Positions 1-11,152 of a DNA stretch of 64,000 bases are shown here, in pieces; the first letter of the stretch is position 1; each line of letters begins with the position of its first letter. This DNA comes from Prauserella salsuginis (lineage in GTDB: Bacteria > Actinomycetota > Actinomycetes > Mycobacteriales > Pseudonocardiaceae). Under the pieces are notes generated by a model. It made no database searches, was not told the DNA's origin, and saw nothing but the letters and a program-made list of their open reading frames with translations. The stretch covers positions 1,054,001 through 1,118,000 of the forward strand of contig NZ_JANBBF010000008.1 of NCBI RefSeq assembly GCF_024648885.1. Direction: 5' to 3'. Made by a program: the position numbers and the translations under genes.

Positions 1-618
1 GGCACGGTGCTGCTCGACGGCACCGACACCGCGACGTTGCCGCGCAAGGAGCTGGCCCGCCGCGTCGGCTACGCCCCGCAGAATCCGGCCCTGCCCGAAC
101 GGCTCACCGTCACCGACTACGTGCTGCTCGGCCGCGCACCGCATCTCGGCACGCTGGCACGGGAATCCGCATCCGACATGTCCATTGTGGAGGACGCACT
201 CGCGCGGCTCGACCTGCACGACATGGCAGGGCGTCGACTGGGAACCCTGTCCGGTGGCGAGGCACAGCGGGCGGTGCTGGCCCGCGTACTGGTCCAGCGC
301 ACACCACTGCTGCTGCTCGACGAGCCGACGACGGGACTGGACATCGGCCACGCCCAGACACTGCTCGAACGCCTCGACCACCTGCGCAGGGAGGACGGGA
401 CGACGGTCGTGACGACGCTGCACGATCTGACGGTCGCCGCGCAGTACGCCGACGAACTCGTGCTCCTGGACCGCGGCGGCGTCGTCGCGGCGGGCCCGCC
501 GTCCCAGGTGCTCACCACGGAACGGCTGCGCGAGCACTACGCCGCCGACGTCGAGGTCCTCACCACCGCCGACGGACACCCCGTCGTCGTGCCGGTGCGC
601 CCCGCAGCCGTGCGCTGA
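1..618 (+). CDS. ABC transporter ATP-binding protein, FecE/siderophore type (5' truncated by window)
   Basis: The frame is open from base 1, so the start and the Walker A motif lie outside the window; 205 C-terminal residues are visible. Seen: a Q-loop (YAPQNPALPERLTV), the signature LSGGEAQRAVLARVL, Walker B LLLLDEPTTGLD and the H-loop TTLHDL. The overall pattern, with the D-loop TGLDIGHAQ, fits the FecE/FepC branch that energises uptake of ferric siderophores, haem or vitamin B12 at the inner face of the membrane. Its permease and binding protein should lie upstream. The stop (616-618) abuts the stop of the convergent small gene at 619, with no room for a separate terminator. The substrate cannot be assigned from the ATPase alone. 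Confidence 0.85.
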   Translation, partial: GTVLLDGTDTATLPRKELARRVGYAPQNPALPERLTVTDYVLLGRAPHLGTLARESASDMSIVEDALARLDLHDMAGRRLGTLSGGEAQRAVLARVLVQRTPLLLLDEPTTGLDIGHAQTLLERLDHLRREDGTTVVTTLHDLTVAAQYADELVLLDRGGVVAAGPPSQVLTTERLREHYAADVEVLTTADGHPVVVPVRPAAVR

Positions 619-780
619 TCAGGAGAGCCAGGCGACGGCGCCGCCGATCGCCACCAGCGCCGCCAGCCCGAAGGCCGCGGCCAGCACACGAGAACCGTTG
701 CGCCAGGTGCTGTACACGCCGCCGACGAGGAAGCCCGCCACACCGAGCAGCAGAAGCGGAACCCACTGTTCCTGCGACAT
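619..780 (-). CDS. Small two-helix membrane protein downstream of hisB
   Basis: A 53-residue frame beginning ATG (complement of 778-780), two bases after the hisB stop, so it probably belongs to the his operon. The protein begins MSQEQWVPLLLLGVAGFLVG, has a short basic loop (YSTWRNGSR) and a second hydrophobic stretch (LAAAFGLAALVAIGGAVAWL) reaching the C-terminus. This is two transmembrane helices and nothing else. It is too short for most gene finders. I know of no function. Its position suggests co-translation with hisB but no role in histidine synthesis is implied. The stop codon directly abuts the convergent ABC gene. Confidence 0.6.
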   Translation of the reverse strand: MSQEQWVPLLLLGVAGFLVGGVYSTWRNGSRVLAAAFGLAALVAIGGAVAWLS

Positions 781-782
781 GC

Positions 783-3816
<3,034 letters not shown>

Positions 3817-3823
3817 GCCTTCC

Positions 3824-3829
3824 AGGGTA
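3824..3829 (-). promoter_or_regulatory. -10 box for leaderless hisD transcript
   Basis: TACCCT on the minus strand, seven bases before the hisD ATG. This TANNNT-to-start spacing places the transcription start at or next to the initiation codon. No convincing -35 was identified. Confidence 0.5.
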
Positions 3830-3993
3830 CGAGGTGAGGCCCGCCACCAGCGCACGGGCCGCCGCGTCACCGCCGCTCCACCCGTCCGACCGCGGCCCGG
3901 CCGCCGGCGACGAGGCGGAACGTCTCCGCCGCCACCCGTAGGCTGATCCACACACGCCCTGACGCGGACACCGAACGCAAAGGAGACCGGTTG

Positions 3994-4797
3994 ATGGACG
4001 CGGCGCTGCGGATCGCCCTGTGCCAGGTCACGTCGACGGCGGACCCGACGGCCAACCTCGAACTCGTGCGCACGTGGACGGCCGACGCCGCGGCACGCGG
4101 CGCCCGCGTCGTGGTGTTCCCCGAGGCCACGATGGCGCACTTCGGCGTGAAGCTCGCACCGCTGGCGCAGCCGCTCGACGGGCCGTGGGCCTCGGAGGTC
4201 GCCGCGATCGCGCAGGAGCACGGCGTGCTCGTCGTGGCGGGCATGTTCACCCCGGACGGCGACCGCGTTCGCAACACGCTGCTGGTCACCGGTCCCGGCG
4301 AGCACCGCGGCTACGACAAGATCCACCTGTACGACGCCTTCGGCTTCCACGAATCGGCGACGGTCGCCGGCGGCGAGGAGCTGGTCACCGTGGACGTCGG
4401 CGACGTCCGGCTGGGTGTCGCGACCTGCTACGACGTGCGTTTCCCCGTACTGTTCCAGCAGCTGGCCGAGGCGGGCACGCACGCGGTCGCGGTCGCCGCG
4501 TCCTGGGGCGCGGGCGAGGGCAAACGCGAACAGTGGGACCTACTGACGCGTGCCCGCGCGCTCGACTCGGGCAACTGGATCCTGGCCTGCGGACAGGCCG
4601 ACCCCGCAGCCACCGGCGTCGAGGTGAACCCGAAGGCCCCGACGGGCGTCGGGTACTCGACGGTCGCCGACCCGTTCGGGGTGCCACGAGCACAGGCCGG
4701 AGCAGGCCCGGAGCTCGTGGTCGCCGACATAGACCCGGCGCTCGCCGATACCTCTCGCAGGGCCACCGGCGCCCTCGTCAACCGCAAACTCCGCTGA
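3994..4797 (+). CDS. Carbon-nitrogen hydrolase (nitrilase/omega-amidase family)
   Basis: A 267-residue nitrilase-superfamily amidase. The catalytic triad is visible: Glu44 (VFPEATM), Lys109 ([15 protein letters not shown]) and Cys145 (ATCYDVRFP). The LYDAFGF and CYDVRFP motifs resemble the Nit1/Nit2 branch, which hydrolyses deaminated glutathione or omega-amides, so a metabolite-repair amidase is the best guess; true nitrile substrates are unlikely. ATG at 3994 is preceded by AGGAG at 3981-3985, eight bases away; an in-frame TTG at 3991 is less well placed. A possible -10, TAGGCT, lies at 3939-3944. It stands alone between the his operon and the convergent nadC. Confidence 0.88.
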   Translation: MDAALRIALCQVTSTADPTANLELVRTWTADAAARGARVVVFPEATMAHFGVKLAPLAQPLDGPWASEVAAIAQEHGVLVVAGMFTPDGDRVRNTLLVTGPGEHRGYDKIHLYDAFGFHESATVAGGEELVTVDVGDVRLGVATCYDVRFPVLFQQLAEAGTHAVAVAASWGAGEGKREQWDLLTRARALDSGNWILACGQADPAATGVEVNPKAPTGVGYSTVADPFGVPRAQAGAGPELVVADIDPALADTSRRATGALVNRKLR

Positions 4798-4849
4798 CAC
4801 GGCACGTCCCGCACCGCCACCACGACGGCTGATCGGGCCGGGGCGCGCG

Positions 4850-5758
4850 TCAGCGGGTCAGATCCATGCCCACGTCGAGCGCCGGTGAGGAATGGGTGAG
4901 CGCACCGACGGCGAGATAGTCCACACCGGACTCGGCGTAGGCGCGGGCGCTGTCCAGTCGCAGTCCACCCGAGGACTCCAGGCGGGTCTTCGGGCTGCGC
5001 TCGTCCCGCAGTGCCACGGCTTCCCGGCACCGCTCCGGCGTGAAGTTGTCGAGCAGCACCTCGTCGGCGCCCGCGTCGAGTGCCTCGGCGAGCTGTTCCA
5101 GATCGTCGACCTCGACCTCGCACGGCAGTCCTGCGCCGCGTTCCCGCGCCAGCCGCAGCGCGGCCGTGACCGACCCCGCGGCGACGACGTGGTTGTCCTT
5201 GATGAGTACCGCATCGCCGAGGCCCATCCGGTGGTTGACCCCGCCGCCGCACCGCACGGCGTACTTCTCCAGCAGCCGCAGGCCCGGAAGCGTCTTGCGG
5301 GAGTCACGGATCGCACAGCCCGTTCCGGCCACGGCGGACACCCACGCCGCGGTGGCCGTCGCGATGCCGGACAGGTGGCACAGCAGGTTCAGCGCCGTCC
5401 GCTCCGCGGTGAGCAGGTCCCGCACGGCGCCCCGCACGACCAGCACGGGCACGCCCGGCTCCGCGCGCGCACCGTCGGGCACGCGCTCGACGACGTCGTA
5501 CCGGGCTCCGAGCACCTCGTCGAACACGGCCAGGGCAGCGGGCACACCGGCCACGACCCCCGGCGCCCGCGGGGTCAGCGCCGCCGTCGCGGTGACGTCG
5601 GCCCCGACCGTCGCCTCCGTCGTCGCGTCCGGCCCGTACCGCAGATCCTCGGCCAGCGCCGTCGTCACGACCCGTCGCAGGTCGTCGGCGTCCGGTCCGT
5701 TCCCGTCCGTCTCGCGCACCGCATCCTCGTTGACGCCGTACTCACCGGTTCCGCCCAC
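4850..5758 (-). CDS. nadC: Nicotinate-nucleotide pyrophosphorylase (quinolinate phosphoribosyltransferase) NadC
   Basis: Condenses quinolinate with PRPP and decarboxylates it to nicotinate mononucleotide, the last step of de novo NAD precursor synthesis. Seen: LTAERTALNLLCHLSGIAT, the RDSRKTLPGLR phosphate-binding loop (151-161), GGGVNHRMGL, IKDNH and the (beta/alpha) strand EVEVDDLEQL. Third gene of nadA-nadB-nadC. The first available start in this frame is GTG at 5758, 146 bases after the nadB stop, with the N-terminus beginning in a Gly/Asp/Glu-rich leader of no family similarity. The intervening DNA is repetitive and a frame break there is possible (see findings), so the true start is uncertain. 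Confidence 0.93.
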   Translation of the reverse strand: MGGTGEYGVNEDAVRETDGNGPDADDLRRVVTTALAEDLRYGPDATTEATVGADVTATAALTPRAPGVVAGVPAALAVFDEVLGARYDVVERVPDGARAEPGVPVLVVRGAVRDLLTAERTALNLLCHLSGIATATAAWVSAVAGTGCAIRDSRKTLPGLRLLEKYAVRCGGGVNHRMGLGDAVLIKDNHVVAAGSVTAALRLARERGAGLPCEVEVDDLEQLAEALDAGADEVLLDNFTPERCREAVALRDERSPKTRLESSGGLRLDSARAYAESGVDYLAVGALTHSSPALDVGMDLTR

Positions 5759-5903
5759 GCCGCTGTCCGTTCCGCCGCTGTCTTCCGTTCCGCCACTGTC
5801 TTCCGTTCCGCCGCTGCCGGCTCCCTGCTGTTCCTGCCGCCGCCGGGTACTCCGTCCGGCACTCCGCCGTCTGGTATTCCGCCGTCGGATGCTTCGCCGT
5901 CGG
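5759..5903 (-). repeat. Low-complexity tandem repeats between nadB and nadC
   Basis: Two sets of imperfect tandem repeats fill this gap. Near nadC an 18-bp unit (GGAACGGAAGACAGYGGC on the minus strand) occurs about three times around 5765-5815. Near nadB a 15-bp unit encoding roughly D-G-G-x-P occurs about three times. Both unit lengths are multiples of three, as expected of coding rather than intergenic repeats. Confidence 0.75.
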
Positions 5904-7670
5904 TCACGCCGCCTCCAGTGCCGCCGCCTCGGCCAGCACCGGCTGACCCGACGGGCTCAGCCGGATCGTCTGGCTGCGCCGCCATGACGCGTCGTCGCGC
6001 TCCGGGAAATCCGTGCGGACATGACAGCCGCGGCTCTCCGTGCGCGCCGACGCCGCGGCGACGAGTGCCCGCGCCACCAGTGTCAGCGCAGCGTCCTCGA
6101 CCCGTTCGCGCGTCCACGCCACACCACGGGATCCGGACCCGCGTGCACCGGACACCGCCAGGTCGAGGACCGAACCCGCGACGGCGAGCCCGTCCGCGTC
6201 GCGCCCGATCGCGGCGTACCGGCTCATCGCACGTTGCACCGCGTCCCGTGGGGCGACCTCGAGAGCAGCCGCCCCGAACGACGACGCGGGATCCGGCGAC
6301 GTGACCGCTCCTGCGCCGGTCCCCGCCGGTACGCCCCCGGGCCGGACCGGCCGGCAGGAAGCCAGGTCGGCCGCCACCGCATCGGCCGCCCGCCCGCCGA
6401 CGACGAGTCCTTCGAGGAGGCTGTTCGAGGCGAGACGGTTCGCGCCGTGCAGGCCGGTCCGCGCCACCTCGCCGACGGCGTACAGCCCCGGCACCGGCGT
6501 ACGCCCGTCGGTGCCCGCCACGACCCCGCCGCACGCGAAATGTGCCGCCGGGGCGACCGGGATCGGTTCCCGCACGGGATCGACACCCGCGGCCTCGCAC
6601 GCGGCCCGCACCGTCGGGAACCGCGCTGCGAACCCGTCGATCCCGGTCGCGTCGAGGAACACGTGGTCGTCGACCCCGCCAGGGGCCGCGGCCAGGTGGC
6701 GGATCACGGCGGCCGACACGACATCCCGTGGAGCCAGGTCCGCCAGCGGATGCACGCCCGCCATCACCCGTGCGCCGGTCGCGTCGACGAGCACCGCACC
6801 CTCGCCGCGCACGGCCTCGGTCACCAGCGGCCGCCTGCCACGCGCGCCGGGCGCGTACAGCACGGTCGGGTGGAACTGCACGAACTCGAGATCGGCCACG
6901 GTCGCGCCCGCGCGCAGCGCGAGCGCGACCCCGTCGCCGGTTGCCAGTTCGGGATTCGACGTGGCGCCGTACAGCTGGCCGAGCCCGCCGGTGGCGAGCA
7001 CCAGCGCGGGCGCGTGCACGACACCGGGACATCCGCGGTCGTCGAGCACCGTCACCCCGACGATCCGGCCCGCTGCGGTGCGGACGGCGTCGAGCGCCAC
7101 GTGGCGTTCCAGCACCGGGACCGCGCCGCCGGTCGCGGCCGACACCAGGGCCCGTTGCACCTCGGCGCCGGTCGCGTCACCGCCGGCATGGATCACCCGC
7201 AGCGCACTGTGCCCGCCTTCCCGCGTCCGTGCCAGCTCCCGTGCTCCGTTGCTGCCGCTCTCGGCCTCGTCGAAGACCGCGCCGAACCGGCGCAGCGTGG
7301 CGACGGCCTCCGCTCCCCCGGCGACGATCTCGGCAACGGCCTCCGGCTCGCACAGGCCCGCACCCGCCGTCGCCGTGTCCTCGGCGTGCGCGGACACGCT
7401 GTCACCGCCGTCCTGGACGCCGCCGGAGCCGGATGCGCCGTCCAGGACGGCCGCGATCCCGCCCTGGGCCCACCGGGTGTTGCCGTCCCCGAGCTCTCCC
7501 TTGGTCACGACGAGCACGTGCAGCCCGCGCTCCCGGAGCCGCAGTGCGGTGCTCAGTCCGGCGGCGCCGCTGCCGAGCACGACCACGTCCGCAGCGGCCT
7601 CCCAGCGTGGTCCAGAGGACGAGGTTTTCGCCTTATAGTCGTTAACCAATGTCGCTACCGGTCCGCTCAT
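5904..7670 (-). CDS. nadB: L-aspartate oxidase NadB
   Basis: Flavoprotein that oxidises L-aspartate to iminoaspartate for NadA. The 588-residue protein belongs to the succinate dehydrogenase/fumarate reductase flavoprotein group. Seen: the FAD-binding [21 protein letters not shown] near the N-terminus, GGIAAVLDG, the [16 protein letters not shown] loop, [26 protein letters not shown] and [24 protein letters not shown] at 7670 overlaps the nadA stop (ATGA). An operator-like sequence lies inside codons 8-16 and adds a short N-terminal extension ([12 protein letters not shown]) before the FAD fold (see findings). Confidence 0.95.
   Translation of the reverse strand: MSGPVATLVNDYKAKTSSSGPRWEAAADVVVLGSGAAGLSTALRLRERGLHVLVVTKGELGDGNTRWAQGGIAAVLDGASGSGGVQDGGDSVSAHAEDTATAGAGLCEPEAVAEIVAGGAEAVATLRRFGAVFDEAESGSNGARELARTREGGHSALRVIHAGGDATGAEVQRALVSAATGGAVPVLERHVALDAVRTAAGRIVGVTVLDDRGCPGVVHAPALVLATGGLGQLYGATSNPELATGDGVALALRAGATVADLEFVQFHPTVLYAPGARGRRPLVTEAVRGEGAVLVDATGARVMAGVHPLADLAPRDVVSAAVIRHLAAAPGGVDDHVFLDATGIDGFAARFPTVRAACEAAGVDPVREPIPVAPAAHFACGGVVAGTDGRTPVPGLYAVGEVARTGLHGANRLASNSLLEGLVVGGRAADAVAADLASCRPVRPGGVPAGTGAGAVTSPDPASSFGAAALEVAPRDAVQRAMSRYAAIGRDADGLAVAGSVLDLAVSGARGSGSRGVAWTRERVEDAALTLVARALVAAASARTESRGCHVRTDFPERDDASWRRSQTIRLSPSGQPVLAEAAALEAA
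7623..7647. promoter_or_regulatory. Second NrtR-like operator, inside the 5' end of nadB
   Basis: GGTTTTCG-CCTTATAGT-CGTTAACC, 25 bases. It matches the nadA/nrtR operator at 8733-8757 in 21 of 25 positions and keeps the same 9-base spacer; its arms are imperfect inverted repeats with two mismatches. It lies 23-47 bases inside the nadB coding sequence. Confidence 0.6.
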
Positions 7671-8704
7671 TCGCCGCCGCCCGGCGTGCCGATCTCGATC
7701 ATCCGCCGCACCGAAGCCCGGCCCCGCTCCGCGATCTCCGGGGCGACGTGCACCTCGTCGGCGCCCTCGCGCAACGACCGCAGCAACGCCGCCGGCGTGA
7801 TCATCTTCATGTAGCGACAGGACGCGCGGTCGTTGACGGCGCGGAAATCGATCTCCGGAGCGGCCTTGCGCAGCTGGTGCAGCATGCCCACCTCGGTGGC
7901 CACCAGCACCGACTCCGCGCTGGTCTCCCGCGCCGCGGTCAGCATGTCGCCGGTCGAGAGGATCTTCACCCGGTCCTCGGCGACGGCACCCTCGCCCGCG
8001 AGGTAGAGCGCCGAGGTGGCGCACCCGCATTCGGGGTGGATGAACAGGTCGGCACCGGGGTCCGCGGCCGCCCGTTCGGCCAGTTCGGGACCGTTGATGC
8101 CGGCGTGCACGTGGCACTCCCCCGCCCAGACGTGCAGATTCTCGCGGCCGGTCACCCGCTTGACGTGCGCGCCGAGGAACTGGTCGGGACAGAACAGCAC
8201 CTCCTTCTCGGCCGGAATCGACGCCACCACGTCGACCGCGTTGGACGAGGTGCAGCAGATGTCGGTCTCGGCCTTCACCTCGGCCGTGGTGTTGACGTAC
8301 GAGACGACGACCGCACCCGGGTGCTGCGCCTTCCACTCCCGCAGCTGCTCACCGGTGATCGAGTCCGCGAGGGAGCACCCCGCGCGCGCATCGGGAATCA
8401 ACACGGTCTTTCCCGGCGAGAGGATCTTCGCCGTCTCGGCCATGAAGTGCACGCCGCAGAACACGATCGTCGACGCGTCGCTCTCGGCCGCGATCCGACT
8501 GAGGGCCAGCGAATCGCCCGTGTGGTCGGCGATCTCCTGGATCTCGGGCAGCTGGTAGTTGTGCGCGAGCAGCACCGCGTCCCGCTGCGCAGCCAGCGCG
8601 CGGATCTCCTCCGCCCACGCCGCGTCCGCGGTCACGCCGCCGTAGGGCGTCAGGTCCGCGCCGGTGTCAGGGTCGCCGTTGATCGCCGTGTCGAGCGTCG
8701 GCAT
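7667..8704 (-). CDS. nadA: Quinolinate synthase NadA
   Basis: Condenses iminoaspartate with dihydroxyacetone phosphate to quinolinate using an oxygen-sensitive [4Fe-4S] cluster. The 345-residue length matches the family. Seen: [56 protein letters not shown] and IHPECGC; the cysteines in FCGVHF, CCTSSN and PECGC are the expected cluster ligands. ATG at 8704 is preceded by GGAGG (CGGACCGGAGGCTCGAC-ATG). First gene of nadABC, and divergent from nrtR across a 53-base region that contains a near-perfect operator. Confidence 0.97.
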   Translation of the reverse strand: MPTLDTAINGDPDTGADLTPYGGVTADAAWAEEIRALAAQRDAVLLAHNYQLPEIQEIADHTGDSLALSRIAAESDASTIVFCGVHFMAETAKILSPGKTVLIPDARAGCSLADSITGEQLREWKAQHPGAVVVSYVNTTAEVKAETDICCTSSNAVDVVASIPAEKEVLFCPDQFLGAHVKRVTGRENLHVWAGECHVHAGINGPELAERAAADPGADLFIHPECGCATSALYLAGEGAVAEDRVKILSTGDMLTAARETSAESVLVATEVGMLHQLRKAAPEIDFRAVNDRASCRYMKMITPAALLRSLREGADEVHVAPEIAERGRASVRRMIEIGTPGGGE

Positions 8705-8732
8705 GTCGAGCCTCCGGTCCGTGCCTTCGATG

Positions 8733-8757
8733 GGTTTTCGCCTTACAATCGAAAACC
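8733..8757. promoter_or_regulatory. NrtR operator between nadA and nrtR
   Basis: GGTTTTCG-CCTTACAAT-CGAAAACC: perfect 8-bp inverted arms around a 9-base spacer, ending one base before the nrtR start codon. It contains TACAAT (8744-8749), a good -10 for rightward transcription, so repressor binding would block nrtR and probably nadA together. Confidence 0.75.
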
Positions 8758-9492
8758 GTGCGATCCCATATTAACAGCCGCGACCCGTTGGCACACGAGG
8801 TTCTGGCCGCTGTACTCCAGGTCCGCCGCCCACGCGCATCCGATCGGCCACCGTCGTTGCAGGTCCTGCTGTGGCGGCGGGCCCTCGATCCGCATCTCGG
8901 ACGTTGGTCACTCCCCGGTGGCCGACTGCGCGCGGACGAGGACGTCGAGACCTCGATCCGCCGCCAGCTCGCGGAGAAGGTCGACATCCGCCAGCTCCGG
9001 CACGTCGAACAGCTCGCCGTGTTCAGCGACCCGCGGCGCGTTCCCGGGCCACGGGTGGTCGCCACGGCGTTCCTCGGCCTCGTCCCCTCCGACGTCGACC
9101 CCGAGGTCCCCGAGGACACCGTGTGGCATCCCGTCGACGACCTGCCCCGCACGGCGTTCGACCACCGGGAGATCGTCATCGGTGCCCGCGACCGGCTCCG
9201 TGCGAAGCTCAGCTACACCAACCTCGGTTTCGCCCTCGTGCCGCGGCGGTTCCCGATCTCCGTGCTCCGGGATCACTACTCGGCCGCGCTCGGCTACCGA
9301 GTGTCGGCGACCAATCTGCAACGTGTGCTCTCCCGTCGCGGGCTGCTCACCGACACCGGCGACACCGCACCGTCCGGACGTTCCGGGGGCCGGCCCGCTG
9401 CGCTGTACTCCTTCGTCCACGACGACATGCAGGTCACCGATCCGTTCGCCGCGTTCAAACCGCCCGCCCCAGGCCGGGGCCGGGGCGCGTGA
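8758..9492 (+). CDS. nrtR: NrtR, Nudix-related transcriptional regulator of NAD synthesis
   Basis: NrtR proteins join a Nudix-like ligand domain that senses ADP-ribose or related NAD metabolites to a C-terminal winged helix and repress NAD biosynthesis genes. This 244-residue protein has the N-terminal Nudix fold ([24 protein letters not shown], residues 38-60) and a C-terminal helical region with [29 protein letters not shown], matching the NrtR C-domain. The Nudix box is degenerate: RE is RQ (residues 69-70), EE is EK (73-74) and the following Gly is Asp, so catalysis is doubtful and ligand sensing more likely. GTG at 8758 follows the operator directly and is probably leaderless. Its position opposite nadABC is classic. 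Confidence 0.9.
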   Translation: MRSHINSRDPLAHEVLAAVLQVRRPRASDRPPSLQVLLWRRALDPHLGRWSLPGGRLRADEDVETSIRRQLAEKVDIRQLRHVEQLAVFSDPRRVPGPRVVATAFLGLVPSDVDPEVPEDTVWHPVDDLPRTAFDHREIVIGARDRLRAKLSYTNLGFALVPRRFPISVLRDHYSAALGYRVSATNLQRVLSRRGLLTDTGDTAPSGRSGGRPAALYSFVHDDMQVTDPFAAFKPPAPGRGRGA

Positions 9493-9529
9493 ACGGGCGA
9501 GACGGGGCGCGAGGTCGTAACGTGAACCC

Positions 9530-10270
9530 GTGGCCGACACGAGACCGGATGTTCAGCGGGAGACGCTGCCGTTGTTCCCGCTGCAGACCGTGCTCCTGCC
9601 GGGCACGTCGCTGCCGCTGCACGTCTTCGAACCGCGCTACCGGCAGCTGACCGCGGATCTGCTCACCGGCGCGCGCCCCGACCGGCTGTTCGGCGTGGTC
9701 GCACTGCGGTCCCCTTTCCTGCGCGAGGTCGACGAGCTCGACCATGTCCACACCATCGGATGTGCCGCACGGCTGGACGAAGCCAAGCCCCTGCCCGACG
9801 GCCGCTACGACCTCGCCACGACCGGCGTCCGGCGGTTCGTGCTACACGACATCGACACCCGGTCGGCCCCGTATCTCGTCGGCACCGTGAGCAGGCTCGA
9901 CGACCACCCGTTGGCAGGCGAATCGGACGACGACGAGGCGGCACGGGACGCGGCATCCCGGCTGGGAGATCTGGCGCGGGCGGCACACCGGCGCTACTGC
10001 GACGTCGCGTGGCCCGACGAGGGCAGACGGCCGCCCTCGCCCGACACCGATCCTGAGGCGCTGTCGTACCTGCTCGCCGCCGATTGCCGCCTGCCGCTGT
10101 CCGACCGGCAGGCCCTGCTCGAACAGCGCGCGCCGCTGCGGCGACTGCGGGAGGTGTGCCGACTGCTCAACCGGGAGGCCGGGTTCCGGTCGCTGCTGCG
10201 CGCGATCCCGGCGTCACTGCCCGACATGGACGGCAGTACCGGCGCGGGCACCGTGACCAGCTTGAACTGA
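9530..10270 (+). CDS. LON peptidase substrate-binding domain protein
   Basis: A 246-residue protein made of the Lon N-terminal domain alone, with no AAA+ or protease part. Seen: LPLFPLQTVLLPGTSLPLHVFEPRYRQLTADLL at residues 13-45, the diagnostic motif, and IGCAARLDEAKPLPDGRYDLATTGVRRF. An acidic segment (ESDDDEAARD) follows. Stand-alone members are common in actinobacteria; their role is unproven but is thought to be substrate or adaptor binding. GTG at 9530 has no clear ribosome-binding site. It runs in the same direction as nrtR after 37 bases. Confidence 0.85.
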   Translation: MADTRPDVQRETLPLFPLQTVLLPGTSLPLHVFEPRYRQLTADLLTGARPDRLFGVVALRSPFLREVDELDHVHTIGCAARLDEAKPLPDGRYDLATTGVRRFVLHDIDTRSAPYLVGTVSRLDDHPLAGESDDDEAARDAASRLGDLARAAHRRYCDVAWPDEGRRPPSPDTDPEALSYLLAADCRLPLSDRQALLEQRAPLRRLREVCRLLNREAGFRSLLRAIPASLPDMDGSTGAGTVTSLN

Positions 10271-10329
10271 GGCGTGAACCCGCCGCCCCGGGGCGGTACC
10301 CGCGGCGCGGGCTCGGCGGCCTGCGGCTC

Positions 10330-10914
10330 TCAGCCGAGCCTGCGGCCGAGGTCGTCGCGGCTGTTCCAGATCGCGAGCATGCCGTACACGAGCGCGGTCG
10401 TCAGTGGCTGGGCGAGCACGGCCCACCCCGTCTCGAGCACCGGCGCGGCCTCGACCACGGCGCCCACCTCGGGCGGGTCGGTGATGGCGTACCGGCTGCC
10501 CGCGAACGACAGGCCCATCTGCATGGCCAGCCACGCAGAGACCACGGAGCCGAGCACCGCTGCGACGAGGATCACCGGCCCGCGGCGTTCGCGCAGGAGC
10601 CACACCACGACGCCGACCGCGATCCCCGCGGCCAGGCCGAGCAGCAGGAACACCGCGAGCGCGTCGAACCGGTGCCAGCTCTCCAGCTGCAACGGCAGTT
10701 CGCCCGCCTCGCCGCCCATCACCCGCATCCGCTGCGGCGGTGCCAGCAACGACCACAACCAGCCGACGGGAATGCCCAGCAGGGCCACGAACGACACGAC
10801 ACTGATCGCGGGCAGCAGGTCCGCCTTCACGACCACCTTGGGCCGTTCCACGCGCACGCCTTCGAGCGCCAGCGCCGACCACGCGGGCTGCTGCTCGGTC
10901 CGCTGCTCCGACAA
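10330..10914 (-). CDS. DUF2567 family membrane protein
   Basis: A 194-residue integral membrane protein of the actinobacterial DUF2567 type. Seen: a basic N-terminal tail, a helix at residues 33-58 (LLPAISVVSFVALLGIPVGWLWSLL region), an extracytoplasmic stretch (PPQRMRVMGGEAGELPLQLESWHRFDA) and three further hydrophobic segments, ending ARG-rich. The start is TTG at 10914, which I accept because AGGAGG lies seven bases upstream (AGGAGGACGCCCG-TTG). No function is known. Confidence 0.75.
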   Translation of the reverse strand: MSEQRTEQQPAWSALALEGVRVERPKVVVKADLLPAISVVSFVALLGIPVGWLWSLLAPPQRMRVMGGEAGELPLQLESWHRFDALAVFLLLGLAAGIAVGVVVWLLRERRGPVILVAAVLGSVVSAWLAMQMGLSFAGSRYAITDPPEVGAVVEAAPVLETGWAVLAQPLTTALVYGMLAIWNSRDDLGRRLG

Positions 10915-11152
10915 CGGGCGTCCTCCTCGGCTGCTGCGCGGCCCGCTGTCACGACAACGGGCCGTGCGTCACGACGGACCCGCGCCATACGCGGGGTCTC
11001 CGCCGGGGTCGCCGGCAGAAGACCTCACGCGATGGCCGCGGCCTCGGCGACGGAAGCGATCATCGTCCCCGTCGCCGGTCGGCGCCGGCGCGGGCGGGAC
11101 CGCCGCGTGCCGACTCCACTCGTCGACACTAGCCCGCCCGCACCGGCGGCCG

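Noticed and set aside
5665-7032. A 455-residue minus-strand frame across the nadB region
   Set aside because: It is the out-of-frame shadow of nadB; only its last part is discussed as a possible nadC leader.
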